A stretch of 64,000 bases of DNA from Sphingopyxis bauzanensis (lineage in GTDB: Bacteria > Pseudomonadota > Alphaproteobacteria > Sphingomonadales > Sphingomonadaceae), in contig NZ_NISK01000004.1 of the NCBI RefSeq assembly GCF_002205675.1, positions 372,001 through 436,000 on the forward strand, given 5' to 3'. Under the pieces are notes generated by a model. The model did no database searches. It saw only the letters and a program-made list of their open reading frames with translations, and was not told where the DNA came from. Every line of letters starts with the position of its first letter. The first letter of the stretch is position 1. Shown piece by piece: positions 25,479-37,081 of the stretch. The position numbers were made by a program, and so were the translations under genes.

Positions 25479-27008
25479 ATGACCCGCCTCCTCGCGTTGC
25501 TGCTCGCCCTTCTGACCGTCACCGTTCCCGCGCACGCCGCCGACGACATCAGCGCTGCGTCGCGCAGCGTCGTGCGCGTCGTCACCGTCGCGATGGTCGA
25601 CGGCGAGGTCGTCGGTTTCGGCCATGGCAGTGGCATCGCAATTTCGCCGACACGCATCGTCACCAACGCGCATGTCGTCGAATCGGCGGTCAAATATCCA
25701 AACAATGTCGCGCTCGGCGTCGTCCCGTCGGAGGGGCAGAAAAGCTATGCCGCGAAACTGATCGCGATCGACACGGCGCGCGACTTGGCGCTGATCGAAA
25801 TCACCGAGGCCCGCCTGCCTGCCGCCGCGATCTACACCGGCCCGCTCGAATCGGGCGCCGATATCGTCGCGCTCGGCTATCCGGGCAATGTCGATCTCGC
25901 GACCGCGCGCAGCGCCAACGACTATATCACCCCGCGCACCCCGACGCGCAGCGAGGGCAATCTGTCGAACACGCAGAGCGTCGACGGGGTCGCGATGCTG
26001 ATCCACACCGCCAAGATCTCACGCGGCAATTCGGGCGGCCCGCTCGTCGATGCGTGCGGGCGGATCACCGGGATCAACACCGCGATCACCCGCGCCGACG
26101 ATGGCGATTCGCCCTTTGCCTTTGCGATCGCGGGGCGCGAGCTCACCCGCTTCCTGACCGACGCAAACCAGCCATATACCAGCGTCGGCACCCCCTGCCT
26201 GTCGCTTGCCGAGGCCGATGCGCGCGACCGCGCCGCGATGGACGCTGAACAGCGCGCGAGCGCCGAGGCCAACGCCGCCAAGGATGCCGCCGCAAAACTC
26301 GACCGTGACCTGAAACAGGCGCGCGCCGAGGAAGAAGCCCTGGCGTCGCGCGAGAACCGCATTGCGCTTGCCGGAGTAATGTTCGTGATCGGCGCGCTGG
26401 CAGCGGGTGCCGGGCTGCTTTTCTATAGCCAGCAGAATATGCGCAATGCGAAAATCGCAGGCGGCGCAGGGGCGGTGCTGATGCTCGGCGCCGCGATGCT
26501 GTTCGTCACCCGCCCCGACGCACGCGCCGAGCTTGCGGCGGACAGCACGTCGCCGCCCGCTACTACCGAACCCAGGCTGGCCGAGGGCAATTTTCTCTGC
26601 ACGATCCGCACCGATCGCAGCCGGATCACCGTGTCGGCAACCACCGACGTGCCGGTGACGATTGGCGCGGGGGGCTGCGTTAACGACCGCACCCAATATA
26701 CCAAGGGCGCCGACGACCGCTGGCAGCGCATTCTGGTCCCCAATGAGGAAGCGACCGTCACTGTCGCGTCGATCGATGCGACCGGGCGCGATTATCGCGT
26801 CGACCGCTATCTGCTCGATGCCGAAGCGATGACCAAGGCGCGCGAGATCCGCGCCGGGGTAACGCTCAAAAGCTGCACCGCCGACCCCGACGCGCTCGCA
26901 GGCCTCGCCGCACAACAGGACGCCATCCGCAGCGCGCTGCCTGCCAGCCCGAACGAACGGCTCGTCTATCGTTGCCAGCCCGCGGCGCGCGGCGGCGTGG
27001 GAAGTTAG
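25479..27008 (+). CDS. Secreted trypsin-like serine protease with internal membrane helices
   Basis: 509 aa. The signal peptide (1-20, AHA-A) leads into a DegP-like trypsin domain with the full triad: His65 (TNAHVVE), Asp102 (ARDLALIE) and Ser185 (GNSGGPLV). A coiled-coil linker (about 245-285, Ala/Glu-rich) and two membrane helices (about 290-345) follow, then a C-terminal domain without recognisable fold. No PDZ domain is seen, unlike DegP. ATG 25479 starts the signal peptide. The stop overlaps the convergent hydrolase gene by four bases. Confidence 0.8.
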   Translation: MTRLLALLLALLTVTVPAHAADDISAASRSVVRVVTVAMVDGEVVGFGHGSGIAISPTRIVTNAHVVESAVKYPNNVALGVVPSEGQKSYAAKLIAIDTARDLALIEITEARLPAAAIYTGPLESGADIVALGYPGNVDLATARSANDYITPRTPTRSEGNLSNTQSVDGVAMLIHTAKISRGNSGGPLVDACGRITGINTAITRADDGDSPFAFAIAGRELTRFLTDANQPYTSVGTPCLSLAEADARDRAAMDAEQRASAEANAAKDAAAKLDRDLKQARAEEEALASRENRIALAGVMFVIGALAAGAGLLFYSQQNMRNAKIAGGAGAVLMLGAAMLFVTRPDARAELAADSTSPPATTEPRLAEGNFLCTIRTDRSRITVSATTDVPVTIGAGGCVNDRTQYTKGADDRWQRILVPNEEATVTVASIDATGRDYRVDRYLLDAEAMTKAREIRAGVTLKSCTADPDALAGLAAQQDAIRSALPASPNERLVYRCQPAARGGVGS

Positions 27009-27817
27009 TCTCCCGAGCGTAGCGGGCGGTCGGTCAACGCGTTGACCCAGTCGGCAAAGATTGCCTGCGCCGCCGCAGAGTAGGCCAGCTCATGCCCAAC
27101 GCCCGCGACCAAGGCCACCGTCGCATCGGGCCGCGCGCGTCGCAGCCTCGCCAGATTGGCGGGCCTGACCAGCGTATCGCCGTCGCCGTGCATCAGGAAC
27201 ACAGGCACCTTCACCCGCGCCAGCTTGCCGACATTGTCAAAGCGGTCGCGCACCAGCCATCGCGGGACGAAAGGCATCGCCTCCCCGACAACGTCGGGCA
27301 GGCTGGAAAAGCCCGACACCAGCATCAGCGCCGCAACATCGTGGCGCAGCGCCATTTCGGTCGCCGGTCCCGACCCGATCGAATTGCCGACGATAATGAC
27401 GTCGCGCGCCGCGATCCGCTGCGCCGACAGCCAGCGTATCGCGGCGTCGCCGTCACGATACAGCCCCGCCTCCCCCGGCGATCCGGGATTGCCGCCATAG
27501 CCGCGATATTCGACGAGCATCAGCCCGTTGCCGTTCGCCGCAAGCCCGCGCGTCGCCTCGATCGCGCCGAGCAGATTGTCGCCATTGCCATGGAAGAAGA
27601 GGATGGTGCGCTGGCCCGGCTGCGCGGGGCGGTGGAATGCGGAAAGCCGCAACCCGTCGCCGGTCTGCGTGTGGACCAGCCGGAAACCCGGCGGCGGCGC
27701 CTGCGGATATTGGCTCGGCGCCGGAAAGATCAGCCGCCGCTGCTGCGTGTAGAGCAGCGCCGTCGCAGCAATCATGAGAATGAGCGCGAAAACCAGCAGT
27801 CTGATTGCGCTCTTCAT
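27005..27817 (-). CDS. Alpha/beta hydrolase, ABHD13/BEM46-like
   Basis: 270 aa. An N-terminal membrane anchor (about 5-25) precedes the hydrolase fold: oxyanion segment FFHGNGDN, strand LVEYRGYGGNPG and nucleophile elbow VGNSIGSG with Ser146. The acid lies in MHGDGDTLV and the histidine in VAGVGHEL. The arrangement matches the BEM46/ABHD13 group of membrane-bound serine hydrolases with unknown substrate. It is three bases downstream of the P-loop kinase gene on the same strand. Confidence 0.85.
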   Translation of the reverse strand: MKSAIRLLVFALILMIAATALLYTQQRRLIFPAPSQYPQAPPPGFRLVHTQTGDGLRLSAFHRPAQPGQRTILFFHGNGDNLLGAIEATRGLAANGNGLMLVEYRGYGGNPGSPGEAGLYRDGDAAIRWLSAQRIAARDVIIVGNSIGSGPATEMALRHDVAALMLVSGFSSLPDVVGEAMPFVPRWLVRDRFDNVGKLARVKVPVFLMHGDGDTLVRPANLARLRRARPDATVALVAGVGHELAYSAAAQAIFADWVNALTDRPLRSGD

Positions 27818-27820
27818 TTG

Positions 27821-28348
27821 TTATCGAAGGCCGAGGCCATCGCGGATGTGGACCGCCGCATCCGCGGGCGCGACAACCCCTGTGTCGATCTCGATTGCCG
27901 CAGCGATCGGCGGATAGGTGAAGGCGCCCTTTGCCTCTAGGTCGCGCAGCAAAGTCAGCGACGACAACTTGCCGCTCGCCTGCCGCGACTCTGCTTCGAT
28001 CCGCGATTCGACGACTTCGGGCGCGCAGCGCAAGCCCACGAAATCGACCCGCCCACCCGCAGCCTCGACCAGCGCTGCGACGTGCTGCGGAAAATCAGAA
28101 GCAACACTGGCTTCGGGATGGAAGGTAAAGATCAGCGAGCGCTTCTCCGTCGCTGCCGCGCGGAAGACATCGAGCCACATCGCCTCGCGCAATTGGATGA
28201 AGGTATCGCTCCCGAACGGAAAGACCGCGAGTAGCGCATCCACGACAAGGTGATTGTGGAATAGCGGTAGTCCGGTGAGAGCAGCGAGCTCGCGCGCTAC
28301 CGTCAGCTTGCCGCTCGCTGCGGGGCCGTGGATGAAGACAAGCCTCAT
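27821..28348 (-). CDS. P-loop (AAA/shikimate-kinase-like) nucleotide-binding protein
   Basis: 175 aa. The Walker A motif GPAASGK (residues 8-14) follows the first strand, as in small adenylate- or shikimate-kinase-like proteins. The DGLGLR end and the RIEAESRQASGKL lid-like stretch fit a small-molecule kinase, but the substrate is unknown. The start ATG overlaps the stop of the dienelactone hydrolase gene (ATGA); the open frame upstream is a shadow of that gene. Confidence 0.75.
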   Translation of the reverse strand: MRLVFIHGPAASGKLTVARELAALTGLPLFHNHLVVDALLAVFPFGSDTFIQLREAMWLDVFRAAATEKRSLIFTFHPEASVASDFPQHVAALVEAAGGRVDFVGLRCAPEVVESRIEAESRQASGKLSSLTLLRDLEAKGAFTYPPIAAAIEIDTGVVAPADAAVHIRDGLGLR

Positions 28349-29031
28349 CCGCCGCACGCTTTGAACAGCATCAGCGTGCACTCGCGTGCCAGTTCGGCGC
28401 TTGGTTCGTGATAATCCTTGCGCCGGTCGCTGTTGAAACCGTGGCCCGCCTCGTAAACGAAGATCTGCGCGGTCGGATGCTCCTTCGCGATCAGCGCCTC
28501 GACCCCCTCCATCGGGATGCCGCCGTCGAAGCGGCCGAAATGGGCGATCGCGGCGCAGCGCGGCGCCTCGTCCTTGAACATCGTCGGGACCAGGCTGCCG
28601 TAATAGGCGCTGGCCGCGGCGACATCGGGGCTGATCTGCGCCATCCGCCACGCGACCGATCCGCCATAGCAAAAGCCGGTGATAAACACTGGCCCTTTCG
28701 ATTTCAGCGCGTCGACACACGTCTGCGCATCCTTCAGGCTCTGCTCGAACGGGTGCAACTCGCGCGCCAGCTGGACCGCACGCTGGAACTGCGGCCCCGA
28801 ATAATCGCTCTCGAACCCGGGATGTTCGCGGTCGAACAGTGCGGGGGACAGCACCTCATAACCGTCGGCGGCATATTCGTCGCACAGCTCGCGGATATGA
28901 TCGGTGACCCCGAAGATTTCCTGCACCAGCACGAGCCCGCCGCAGCGCTCGCCGGTCGGCCGGGCATGATAGACCGCGATTTCGGCGCCATCGTCCATCG
29001 TCATCCGAATCATTTCACCCACAGGCTTCAC
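28345..29031 (-). CDS. Dienelactone hydrolase family protein
   Basis: 228 aa. The alpha/beta hydrolase uses a cysteine nucleophile: Cys121 in TGFCYGG. The aspartate lies in HFGRFDGGIP and the histidine in YEAGHGFN, completing the Cys-Asp-His triad of carboxymethylenebutenolidase-like enzymes. Known members open dienelactones in chlorocatechol degradation, but many are general esterases, and no catechol genes are nearby. It leads a three-gene minus-strand run with the kinase and the ABHD13-like hydrolase. Confidence 0.88.
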   Translation of the reverse strand: MKPVGEMIRMTMDDGAEIAVYHARPTGERCGGLVLVQEIFGVTDHIRELCDEYAADGYEVLSPALFDREHPGFESDYSGPQFQRAVQLARELHPFEQSLKDAQTCVDALKSKGPVFITGFCYGGSVAWRMAQISPDVAAASAYYGSLVPTMFKDEAPRCAAIAHFGRFDGGIPMEGVEALIAKEHPTAQIFVYEAGHGFNSDRRKDYHEPSAELARECTLMLFKACGG

Positions 29032-29038
29032 CCCTCGT

Positions 29039-29125
29039 CCGTTCGCGCTGAGCTTGTCGAAGCGCAGTCCTTCTTGGGCGCCTTTTGGAGAAAGAGCGGC
29101 CCTTCGACAAGCTCAGGGCAAACGG
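29039..29125. repeat. Intergenic palindrome, family 1 (copy F)
   Basis: The arms CCGTTCGCGCTGAGCTTGTC and CCTTCGACAAGCTCAGGGCA flank a short spacer between the divergent dienelactone hydrolase gene and the atp operon. Confidence 0.7.
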
Positions 29126-29161
29126 CTTTGGGGACGGACTCTGATTCGCCCCACCCCCGCC

Positions 29162-29189
29162 TTGCATTGCAACAAAATCGTTGCTAGGC
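29162..29189 (+). promoter_or_regulatory. Possible housekeeping promoter of atpHAGDC
   Basis: TTGCATT (29162-29168), 14 bases, then GCTAGGC (29183-29189). This resembles the alphaproteobacterial pattern TTGACGS-N10-14-GCTANAWC. It lies about 95 bases before atpH in the only long gap upstream of the operon. Confidence 0.4.
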
Positions 29190-29283
29190 GCGCCGCGACT
29201 TCGCTGCGGGGGATATTTCCGAATATCCGCTTAAAACCCGCGCGGCCCATCCCCCACGGGATCGTAGCAAAGGACTTTCACGC

Positions 29284-29850
29284 GTGGAGAATTCCGGCGG
29301 CATTCAAGGCAACATCACGGCGGGCCTCGCGGGCCGCTATGCGGTCGCTTTGTTCGATCTAGCGCGCGAATCGAACGCGATCGACGCGGTCGCCAAAAGC
29401 CTCAGCGACCTGCGCGCAGGCCTCGCCGAATCGGCTGACCTGTCGGCGCTGATCGCCAGCCCGGTTGTCGGACGCACCGATGCCGCCAATGCCATCGGCG
29501 CCGTTGCAAAAGCGATGCAGATCGATTCGCTGACCGCCAAATTTCTCGGCGTGCTCGCCGAGAATCGCCGTCTGGCTGACCTGCCCAAGATGATCGACGC
29601 GTTCGACGCGATCGTCGCGAACCATCGCGGCGAAGTGACCGCCAAGGTCACCAGCGCGCACCCGCTTTCCGCCGCGCAGCTCAAAGAGCTGACCGCGAAC
29701 CTCAAATCCCGTGTCGGGCGCGACGTTTCCGTCGCGACGACCGTCGATCCCGCCATCCTCGGCGGCCTCGTCGTCCAGCTGGGCAGCCAGCTGATCGACG
29801 GCAGCATCCGTACCCGTCTCAATAGTTTCGCCCAGGCGATGAAGGGCTGA
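29284..29850 (+). CDS. atpH: ATP synthase F1 subunit delta
   Basis: 188 aa, usual length. Delta forms part of the stator that ties F1 to the membrane. The N-terminal helical bundle (GLAGRYAVALFDLARE) and the C-terminal conserved segment (VDPAILGGLVVQLGSQLIDGSI) are both present. Translation starts at GTG 29284; no ATG fits the family N-terminus. First gene of the F1 operon; the F0 genes (atpB, E, F) are not adjacent, as is usual in alphaproteobacteria. Confidence 0.95.
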   Translation: MENSGGIQGNITAGLAGRYAVALFDLARESNAIDAVAKSLSDLRAGLAESADLSALIASPVVGRTDAANAIGAVAKAMQIDSLTAKFLGVLAENRRLADLPKMIDAFDAIVANHRGEVTAKVTSAHPLSAAQLKELTANLKSRVGRDVSVATTVDPAILGGLVVQLGSQLIDGSIRTRLNSFAQAMKG

Positions 29851-29886
29851 AAGCCCGTACGCCCAATTGCCCCGATGAAAGGCTAA

Positions 29887-31419
<1,533 letters not shown>

Positions 31420-31426
31420 AACTGTT

Positions 31427-31472
31427 CCCCGGCGCAAGCCGGGGCCCACAGAGATCCCGGCTTTCGCCGGGA
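31427..31472. repeat. Pair of tetraloop hairpins between atpA and atpG
   Basis: CCCCGGC-GCAA-GCCGGGG (31427-31444) and TCCCGGC-TTTC-GCCGGGA (31455-31472) are two perfect 7-bp stems with four-base loops. No T-run follows, so they look like a mobile mini-palindrome or an mRNA processing element rather than a terminator. Confidence 0.75.
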
Positions 31473-31489
31473 CACAAGGATAGGGCTTC

Positions 31490-32365
31490 ATGGCCAGTCT
31501 GAAGGAACTCAAAGGGCGGATCGGCTCGGTCAAATCGACCCAGAAGATCACCAAGGCCAAGAAAATGGTCGCCGCGGCCAAGCTGCGCCGCGCGCAGGCG
31601 GCCGCCGAAGCCGCGCGCCCCTATGCCGAACGGCTTGAGGGCGTCGTTGCAAGCCTAGCGTCGAAGGTCGGCGGGTCCGATTCGGCGCCGCAATTGCTCG
31701 CGGGCACCGGCAAGAGCGACACGCATCTGCTCGTCGTGCTCAACAGCGACCGCGGCCTCGCGGGCGCGTTCAACTCGAACATCGTCCGCGCCGCGCGCGA
31801 CAAGGCGCTCGACCTGCAAGCCCAGGGCAAGAAAGTCCTTTTCTTCCTCGTCGGCCGCAAGGGCCGTCCGGTCATCGCGCGCCTGTTCGCGGGCCAAATC
31901 GTCGAGCAGTACGAGACGACCGGCATCCGCGACATCGGCTTTGCACAGGCGCAGGACATCGCCGCCAAGGTGATGGAGATGTACGAAGCTGGCGCATTCG
32001 ATGTCGCGCATCTCTTCTATTCCAAGTTCCGGTCGGCGCTGCTGCAGGAAGCGACCGGCCAGCAGCTGATCCCGGTTCCCGCCCCCGTCGATGTTCCGGC
32101 ATCGAGCGGCGCCGCGGTCGAATATGAACCCGACGAGGAAGCGATCCTCGCCGACCTGTTGCCGCGCAATATCACGATCCAGATCTTCAAGGGTCTGCTG
32201 GAAAACGCCGCGTCCGAACAGGGCGCGTCGATGACCGCGATGGACAATGCGACGCGCAACGCGGGCGACCTGATCAACAAGCTGACCATCATTTACAACC
32301 GCACGCGTCAGGCGGCGATTACCACTGAACTGATTGAAATCATCGCGGGCGCCGAAGCGCTCTAA
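31490..32365 (+). CDS. atpG: ATP synthase F1 subunit gamma
   Basis: 291 aa. Central rotor shaft of F1. The N-terminal helix ([20 protein letters not shown]) and the C-terminal helix ([20 protein letters not shown], then [20 protein letters not shown]) form the coiled coil that turns inside alpha3beta3. Length is normal. It follows atpA after a 70-base gap with two hairpins and precedes atpD by 24 bases. Confidence 0.97.
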   Translation: MASLKELKGRIGSVKSTQKITKAKKMVAAAKLRRAQAAAEAARPYAERLEGVVASLASKVGGSDSAPQLLAGTGKSDTHLLVVLNSDRGLAGAFNSNIVRAARDKALDLQAQGKKVLFFLVGRKGRPVIARLFAGQIVEQYETTGIRDIGFAQAQDIAAKVMEMYEAGAFDVAHLFYSKFRSALLQEATGQQLIPVPAPVDVPASSGAAVEYEPDEEAILADLLPRNITIQIFKGLLENAASEQGASMTAMDNATRNAGDLINKLTIIYNRTRQAAITTELIEIIAGAEAL

Positions 32366-33928
<1,563 letters not shown>

Positions 33929-33937
33929 CAAACCTAC

Positions 33938-33960
33938 ACCCCTCCCCGCGCGGGAGGGGT
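33938..33960. repeat. Hairpin between atpD and atpC
   Basis: ACCCCTCCC-CGCGC-GGGAGGGGT forms a perfect 9-bp stem with a five-base loop, 14 bases before the atpC start. Only TT follows, so termination is unlikely; it may tune the expression ratio of AtpC. Confidence 0.7.
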
Positions 33961-33973
33961 TTAAGGACATATC

Positions 33974-34231
33974 ATGGCTCTGAAGTTCGAACTCGTCACC
34001 CCGGCCCGCCTCGAGCGGTCGATCGAGGTTTATATGGTCACCGTGCCCGGCGCCGAGGGCGATTTTTCGGTGCTCGAAGGCCATGCACCGTTCATGGCAA
34101 CGCTGCGCAACGCGCCGCTGACCATCTATGCCACGCAAGGCGCCGCGCCCGAGGTGATCGAAGTCGAAGGCGGCTTTGCCGAGGTCAACGAGTCGGGTCT
34201 GACCGTCCTCGCCGAGCATATCGCCAGCTGA
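33974..34231 (+). CDS. atpC: ATP synthase F1 subunit epsilon, beta-sandwich domain only
   Basis: 85 aa. The whole protein is the N-terminal beta-sandwich of epsilon ([51 protein letters not shown]). The C-terminal two-helix domain that inhibits ATP hydrolysis in E. coli (about 50 residues) is missing. The stop is followed by only 29 bases and then the operon terminator, so this is not a frameshift with a lost tail. Short epsilons occur in other lineages. Confidence 0.93.
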   Translation: MALKFELVTPARLERSIEVYMVTVPGAEGDFSVLEGHAPFMATLRNAPLTIYATQGAAPEVIEVEGGFAEVNESGLTVLAEHIAS

Positions 34232-34260
34232 TCCTTTCCGCCGTCCACGGCAGAAGCAAA

Positions 34261-34291
34261 GCCCGCATCTCCATCGGATGCGGGCTTTTTT
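34261..34291 (+). terminator. Rho-independent terminator of the atp operon
   Basis: GCCCGCATC (34261-34269), seven-base loop, GATGCGGGC (34277-34285), then six T residues. It lies 29 bases after the atpC stop. Confidence 0.93.
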
Positions 34292-34423
34292 ATGTCCGCG
34301 TCACAATCACCCCGCGCATTAGGACAATGTCAAAGTTTCCACTTTATTCACCGTGTCGGATGGGGGTGCGTCAGCCATTGGCGGCGATGCCTTTGACAGG
34401 ATTTGGAAAACAGGACAAAGCGA

Positions 34424-35920
34424 ATGAGTGCATTCGGACGCCGACCCGGAACCGCTGGCCGCCCCGCTTTTGGCGTGGCCAAGCCGATGCAGGGTGGATC
34501 GGGCATGGGTGGCGGCGCGCAATTCCCAGCCATCGACACGCCGCCCGCGATCGAAATCCCGCAAATGCCGTCGCACCTGTCGCCCGAAGAAGAGGCGATG
34601 GAGCGGCTGAACCTGCGCTCGACCGCCGATATGGCCGAGCCCGAAAAGGCGCAAGGGTTCGAAGCCAGCGTTCATAAGATCAAGGAACAGGTGCTGCCGC
34701 GCCTGCTCGAACGCGTCGATCCCGAAGCCGCGGCGACGCTGTCGAAGGACGAGCTGACCGAAGAATTCCGCCCGATCATCCTCGAAGTGCTCGCCGAGCT
34801 GCGCATCACGCTGAACCGCCGCGAACAATTTGCGCTCGAAAAGGTGCTGGTCGACGAACTGCTCGGTTTCGGCCCGCTCGAAGAATTGCTCGCCGACCCC
34901 GACATTTCGGACATCATGGTCAACGGCCCGTACCAAACCTATATCGAAAAAAAGGGCCAGCTGGTCCTCGCACCGATCCAGTTCCGTGACGAACAGCATC
35001 TTTTCCAGATCGCGCAGCGCATCTGCAACCTCGTCGGCCGCCGCGTCGACCAGACCACCCCGCTCGCCGACGCCCGCCTCAAGGACGGCAGCCGCGTCAA
35101 TGTGATCGTCCCGCCGCTGTCCTTGCGCGGCACCGCGATCTCGATTCGTAAATTCTCGGCCAAGCCGATCACACTCGACATGCTGTGCCAATGGGGCGCG
35201 ATGAGCCAGAAGATGTGTACCGCGCTGAAAATCGCGGGCGCCAGCCGCTTCAACATCGTCATCTCGGGCGGTACCGGTTCGGGTAAGACGACGATGCTCA
35301 ACGCCTTGTCGAAAATGATCGACCCCGGCGAGCGCGTGCTGACCATCGAAGACGCCGCCGAACTTCGCCTGCAACAGCCGCACTGGCTGCCGCTCGAAAC
35401 GCGCCCCGCGAACCTCGAAGGCAATGGCGCGATCCACATGGGCGACCTCGTCAAGAACGCGCTGCGTATGCGCCCCGACCGCATCATCATGGGTGAGGTC
35501 CGCGGCGCCGAGTGTTTCGATCTGCTCGCCGCGATGAACACCGGTCACGACGGATCGATGTGTACGCTGCACAGCAACAGCCCGCGCGAGTGCCTGGGCC
35601 GTATGGAAAATATGGTGCTGATGGGCGACGTAAAGATACCGAAGGAAGCGATTTCGAAACAGATCGCCGATTCGGTCGACATGGTTATCCAGATCAAGCG
35701 CCTACGCGACGGGTCGCGCCGCGTCACCAACGTCACCGAGGTGATCGGTATGGAAGGCGACGTCATCGTCACCCAGGAATTGTTCAAGTTCGAATATCTC
35801 GACGAGGACAAGGACGGCAAGATCGTCGGCGAATATCGCGCCATGGGTCTGCGCCCGTACACGCTGGAAAAAGCGAGGCAATACGGGTTCGATCAGCCGT
35901 ATCTTGAGGCGTGTCTGTAA
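34424..35920 (+). CDS. cpaF: CpaF/TadA-type secretion ATPase
   Basis: 498 aa. Type II/IV secretion ATPase that powers Tad (Flp) pilus assembly. An N-terminal extension (about 1-60) precedes the conserved LGFGPLEELLADPDISDIMVNG and the RecA-like domain with Walker A (ISGGTGSGKTTML, about 281-293), Asp box and MGEVRGAECFDLLAAMNTGHDGS. ATG 34424 is preferred because AGGA lies eight bases upstream; a TTG at 34403 is possible. No other tad/cpa gene is in the window, so this copy stands alone here. Confidence 0.92.
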   Translation: MSAFGRRPGTAGRPAFGVAKPMQGGSGMGGGAQFPAIDTPPAIEIPQMPSHLSPEEEAMERLNLRSTADMAEPEKAQGFEASVHKIKEQVLPRLLERVDPEAAATLSKDELTEEFRPIILEVLAELRITLNRREQFALEKVLVDELLGFGPLEELLADPDISDIMVNGPYQTYIEKKGQLVLAPIQFRDEQHLFQIAQRICNLVGRRVDQTTPLADARLKDGSRVNVIVPPLSLRGTAISIRKFSAKPITLDMLCQWGAMSQKMCTALKIAGASRFNIVISGGTGSGKTTMLNALSKMIDPGERVLTIEDAAELRLQQPHWLPLETRPANLEGNGAIHMGDLVKNALRMRPDRIIMGEVRGAECFDLLAAMNTGHDGSMCTLHSNSPRECLGRMENMVLMGDVKIPKEAISKQIADSVDMVIQIKRLRDGSRRVTNVTEVIGMEGDVIVTQELFKFEYLDEDKDGKIVGEYRAMGLRPYTLEKARQYGFDQPYLEACL

Positions 35921-35926
35921 CCTTTC

Positions 35927-36001
35927 GTCGCGCCCGCGAAGGCGAGGGCCGCTGTCGGCCTCGCGCAACATCTCTGGCAGCCCCGCCTTCGCGGGGGCGA
36001 T
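35927..36001. repeat. Intergenic palindrome, family 2
   Basis: The arms TCGCGCCCGCGAAGGCGAGG and CCCCGCCTTCGCGGGGGCGA face each other between cpaF and the small membrane protein gene. Confidence 0.7.
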
Positions 36002-36008
36002 GGTCAAC

Positions 36009-36194
36009 TCAAGGCTTCAACGCCAGCGCTGCCGCCAAAACCGCGACCGCCACTCCGACCAGCGCGATCCCGCGCCACGGCATGAACCCGACCGCGTCGA
36101 CGTCGCGCCGGTTGCGGCGGCGATAGTCGGCGACCTCGGCGGCGACGGCAACCGCGGCGCCCGCAACACTGACAATCAGCATCGACCCTTGCAT
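36009..36194 (-). CDS. Small two-helix membrane protein (hypothetical)
   Basis: 61 aa. The two hydrophobic stretches (about 5-20 and 42-59) are separated by a basic, polar loop (DYRRRNRRDVD). No family is recognised. An alternative TTG start at 36275 would add 27 residues but would overlap the signal peptide gene that starts at 36251 on the other strand; the ATG at 36194 avoids this. The gene lies between two plus-strand genes and may be real, but the evidence is only codon pattern and hydrophobicity. Confidence 0.5.
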   Translation of the reverse strand: MQGSMLIVSVAGAAVAVAAEVADYRRRNRRDVDAVGFMPWRGIALVGVAVAVLAAALALKP

Positions 36195-36250
36195 TGAGGC
36201 GCACACCTTCGCAAACAGGGGGACGTCCCCCCAAGAGAGAGGTTGCCCAT

Positions 36251-37081
36251 ATGCGTCCGTTATTGATTGTTGCAAGTACTGCGCTTGCCCTCACCGTCCC
36301 CGCAGCGGCCTTTGCCGACCATCATGGCGGCGGTCATGCCGCGCATAAGGAGCAAGAAGCGATCGCCGCGGCCGTAGCCGCACCGACCCGCACCCCCGCC
36401 AACATCGCGCGCGACCAATATCGCCATCCCGCCGAAACGCTCGCCTTCTTTGGCGTCAAGCCTGGTGACACGGTGGTCGAACTGTGGCCCGGCGGCGGCT
36501 GGTACACCGAAGTCCTCGCGCCGCTGGCAAAGGCAGGTCGCGGCACGCTCTACGCCGCCGCGCCTTGGGAGCGCGGTCTCAACCGCATCAAGGAATGGCA
36601 AGGCGCAAACGCCGACCTTTATGGCGGCATCAAGCTCGCCGAATTCCCCAATGCCGGGACCAACCCCAAAGTCCCCGACGCCAGCGCCGACGTCGTGCTG
36701 ACGTTCCGTAACGTCCACAACTGGCGCTTTGGCGGCGCCGACAACACCGCCAATGCCTTCAAACAGATTTTCGCGATGCTCAAGCCCGGCGGCACGCTGG
36801 GCGTCGTCGAGCACCGGCTGAACGAAAGCGACGATGCCGCGAAGGAAGAAAAATCTGGCTATATGAAGGAAAGCTCGATCATCGCCTTTGCCGAGGCCGC
36901 GGGCTTCAAGCTGGCGGGCCGCAGCGAGATCAACGCCAATCCCCAGGATACGAAGGATTATGAAAAGGGCGTCTGGACCCTGCCGCCGGCGCTGCGCGAA
37001 GGCGAAACCGATCGCGCCAAATATGTCGCAATCGGCGAATCGGACCGGATGACGCTGAAGTTCGTGAAGCCCGCGTCCTGA
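36251..37081 (+). CDS. Secreted class I SAM-methyltransferase-like protein
   Basis: 276 aa. A cleavable signal peptide (about 1-22, AFA-D) and a His-rich start of the mature part (HHGGGHAAH) precede a Rossmann methyltransferase fold: motif I VVELWPGGGWYTEVL, then FRNVHNW and LKPGGTLGVVEHR. The residues of motif I are kept only partly (WPGGG). S-adenosylmethionine is not known in the periplasm, so the protein may act otherwise or be retained in the cytosol; such exported 'methyltransferases' are common in sphingomonads. It ends four bases into the aat start region. Confidence 0.82.
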   Translation: MRPLLIVASTALALTVPAAAFADHHGGGHAAHKEQEAIAAAVAAPTRTPANIARDQYRHPAETLAFFGVKPGDTVVELWPGGGWYTEVLAPLAKAGRGTLYAAAPWERGLNRIKEWQGANADLYGGIKLAEFPNAGTNPKVPDASADVVLTFRNVHNWRFGGADNTANAFKQIFAMLKPGGTLGVVEHRLNESDDAAKEEKSGYMKESSIIAFAEAAGFKLAGRSEINANPQDTKDYEKGVWTLPPALREGETDRAKYVAIGESDRMTLKFVKPAS

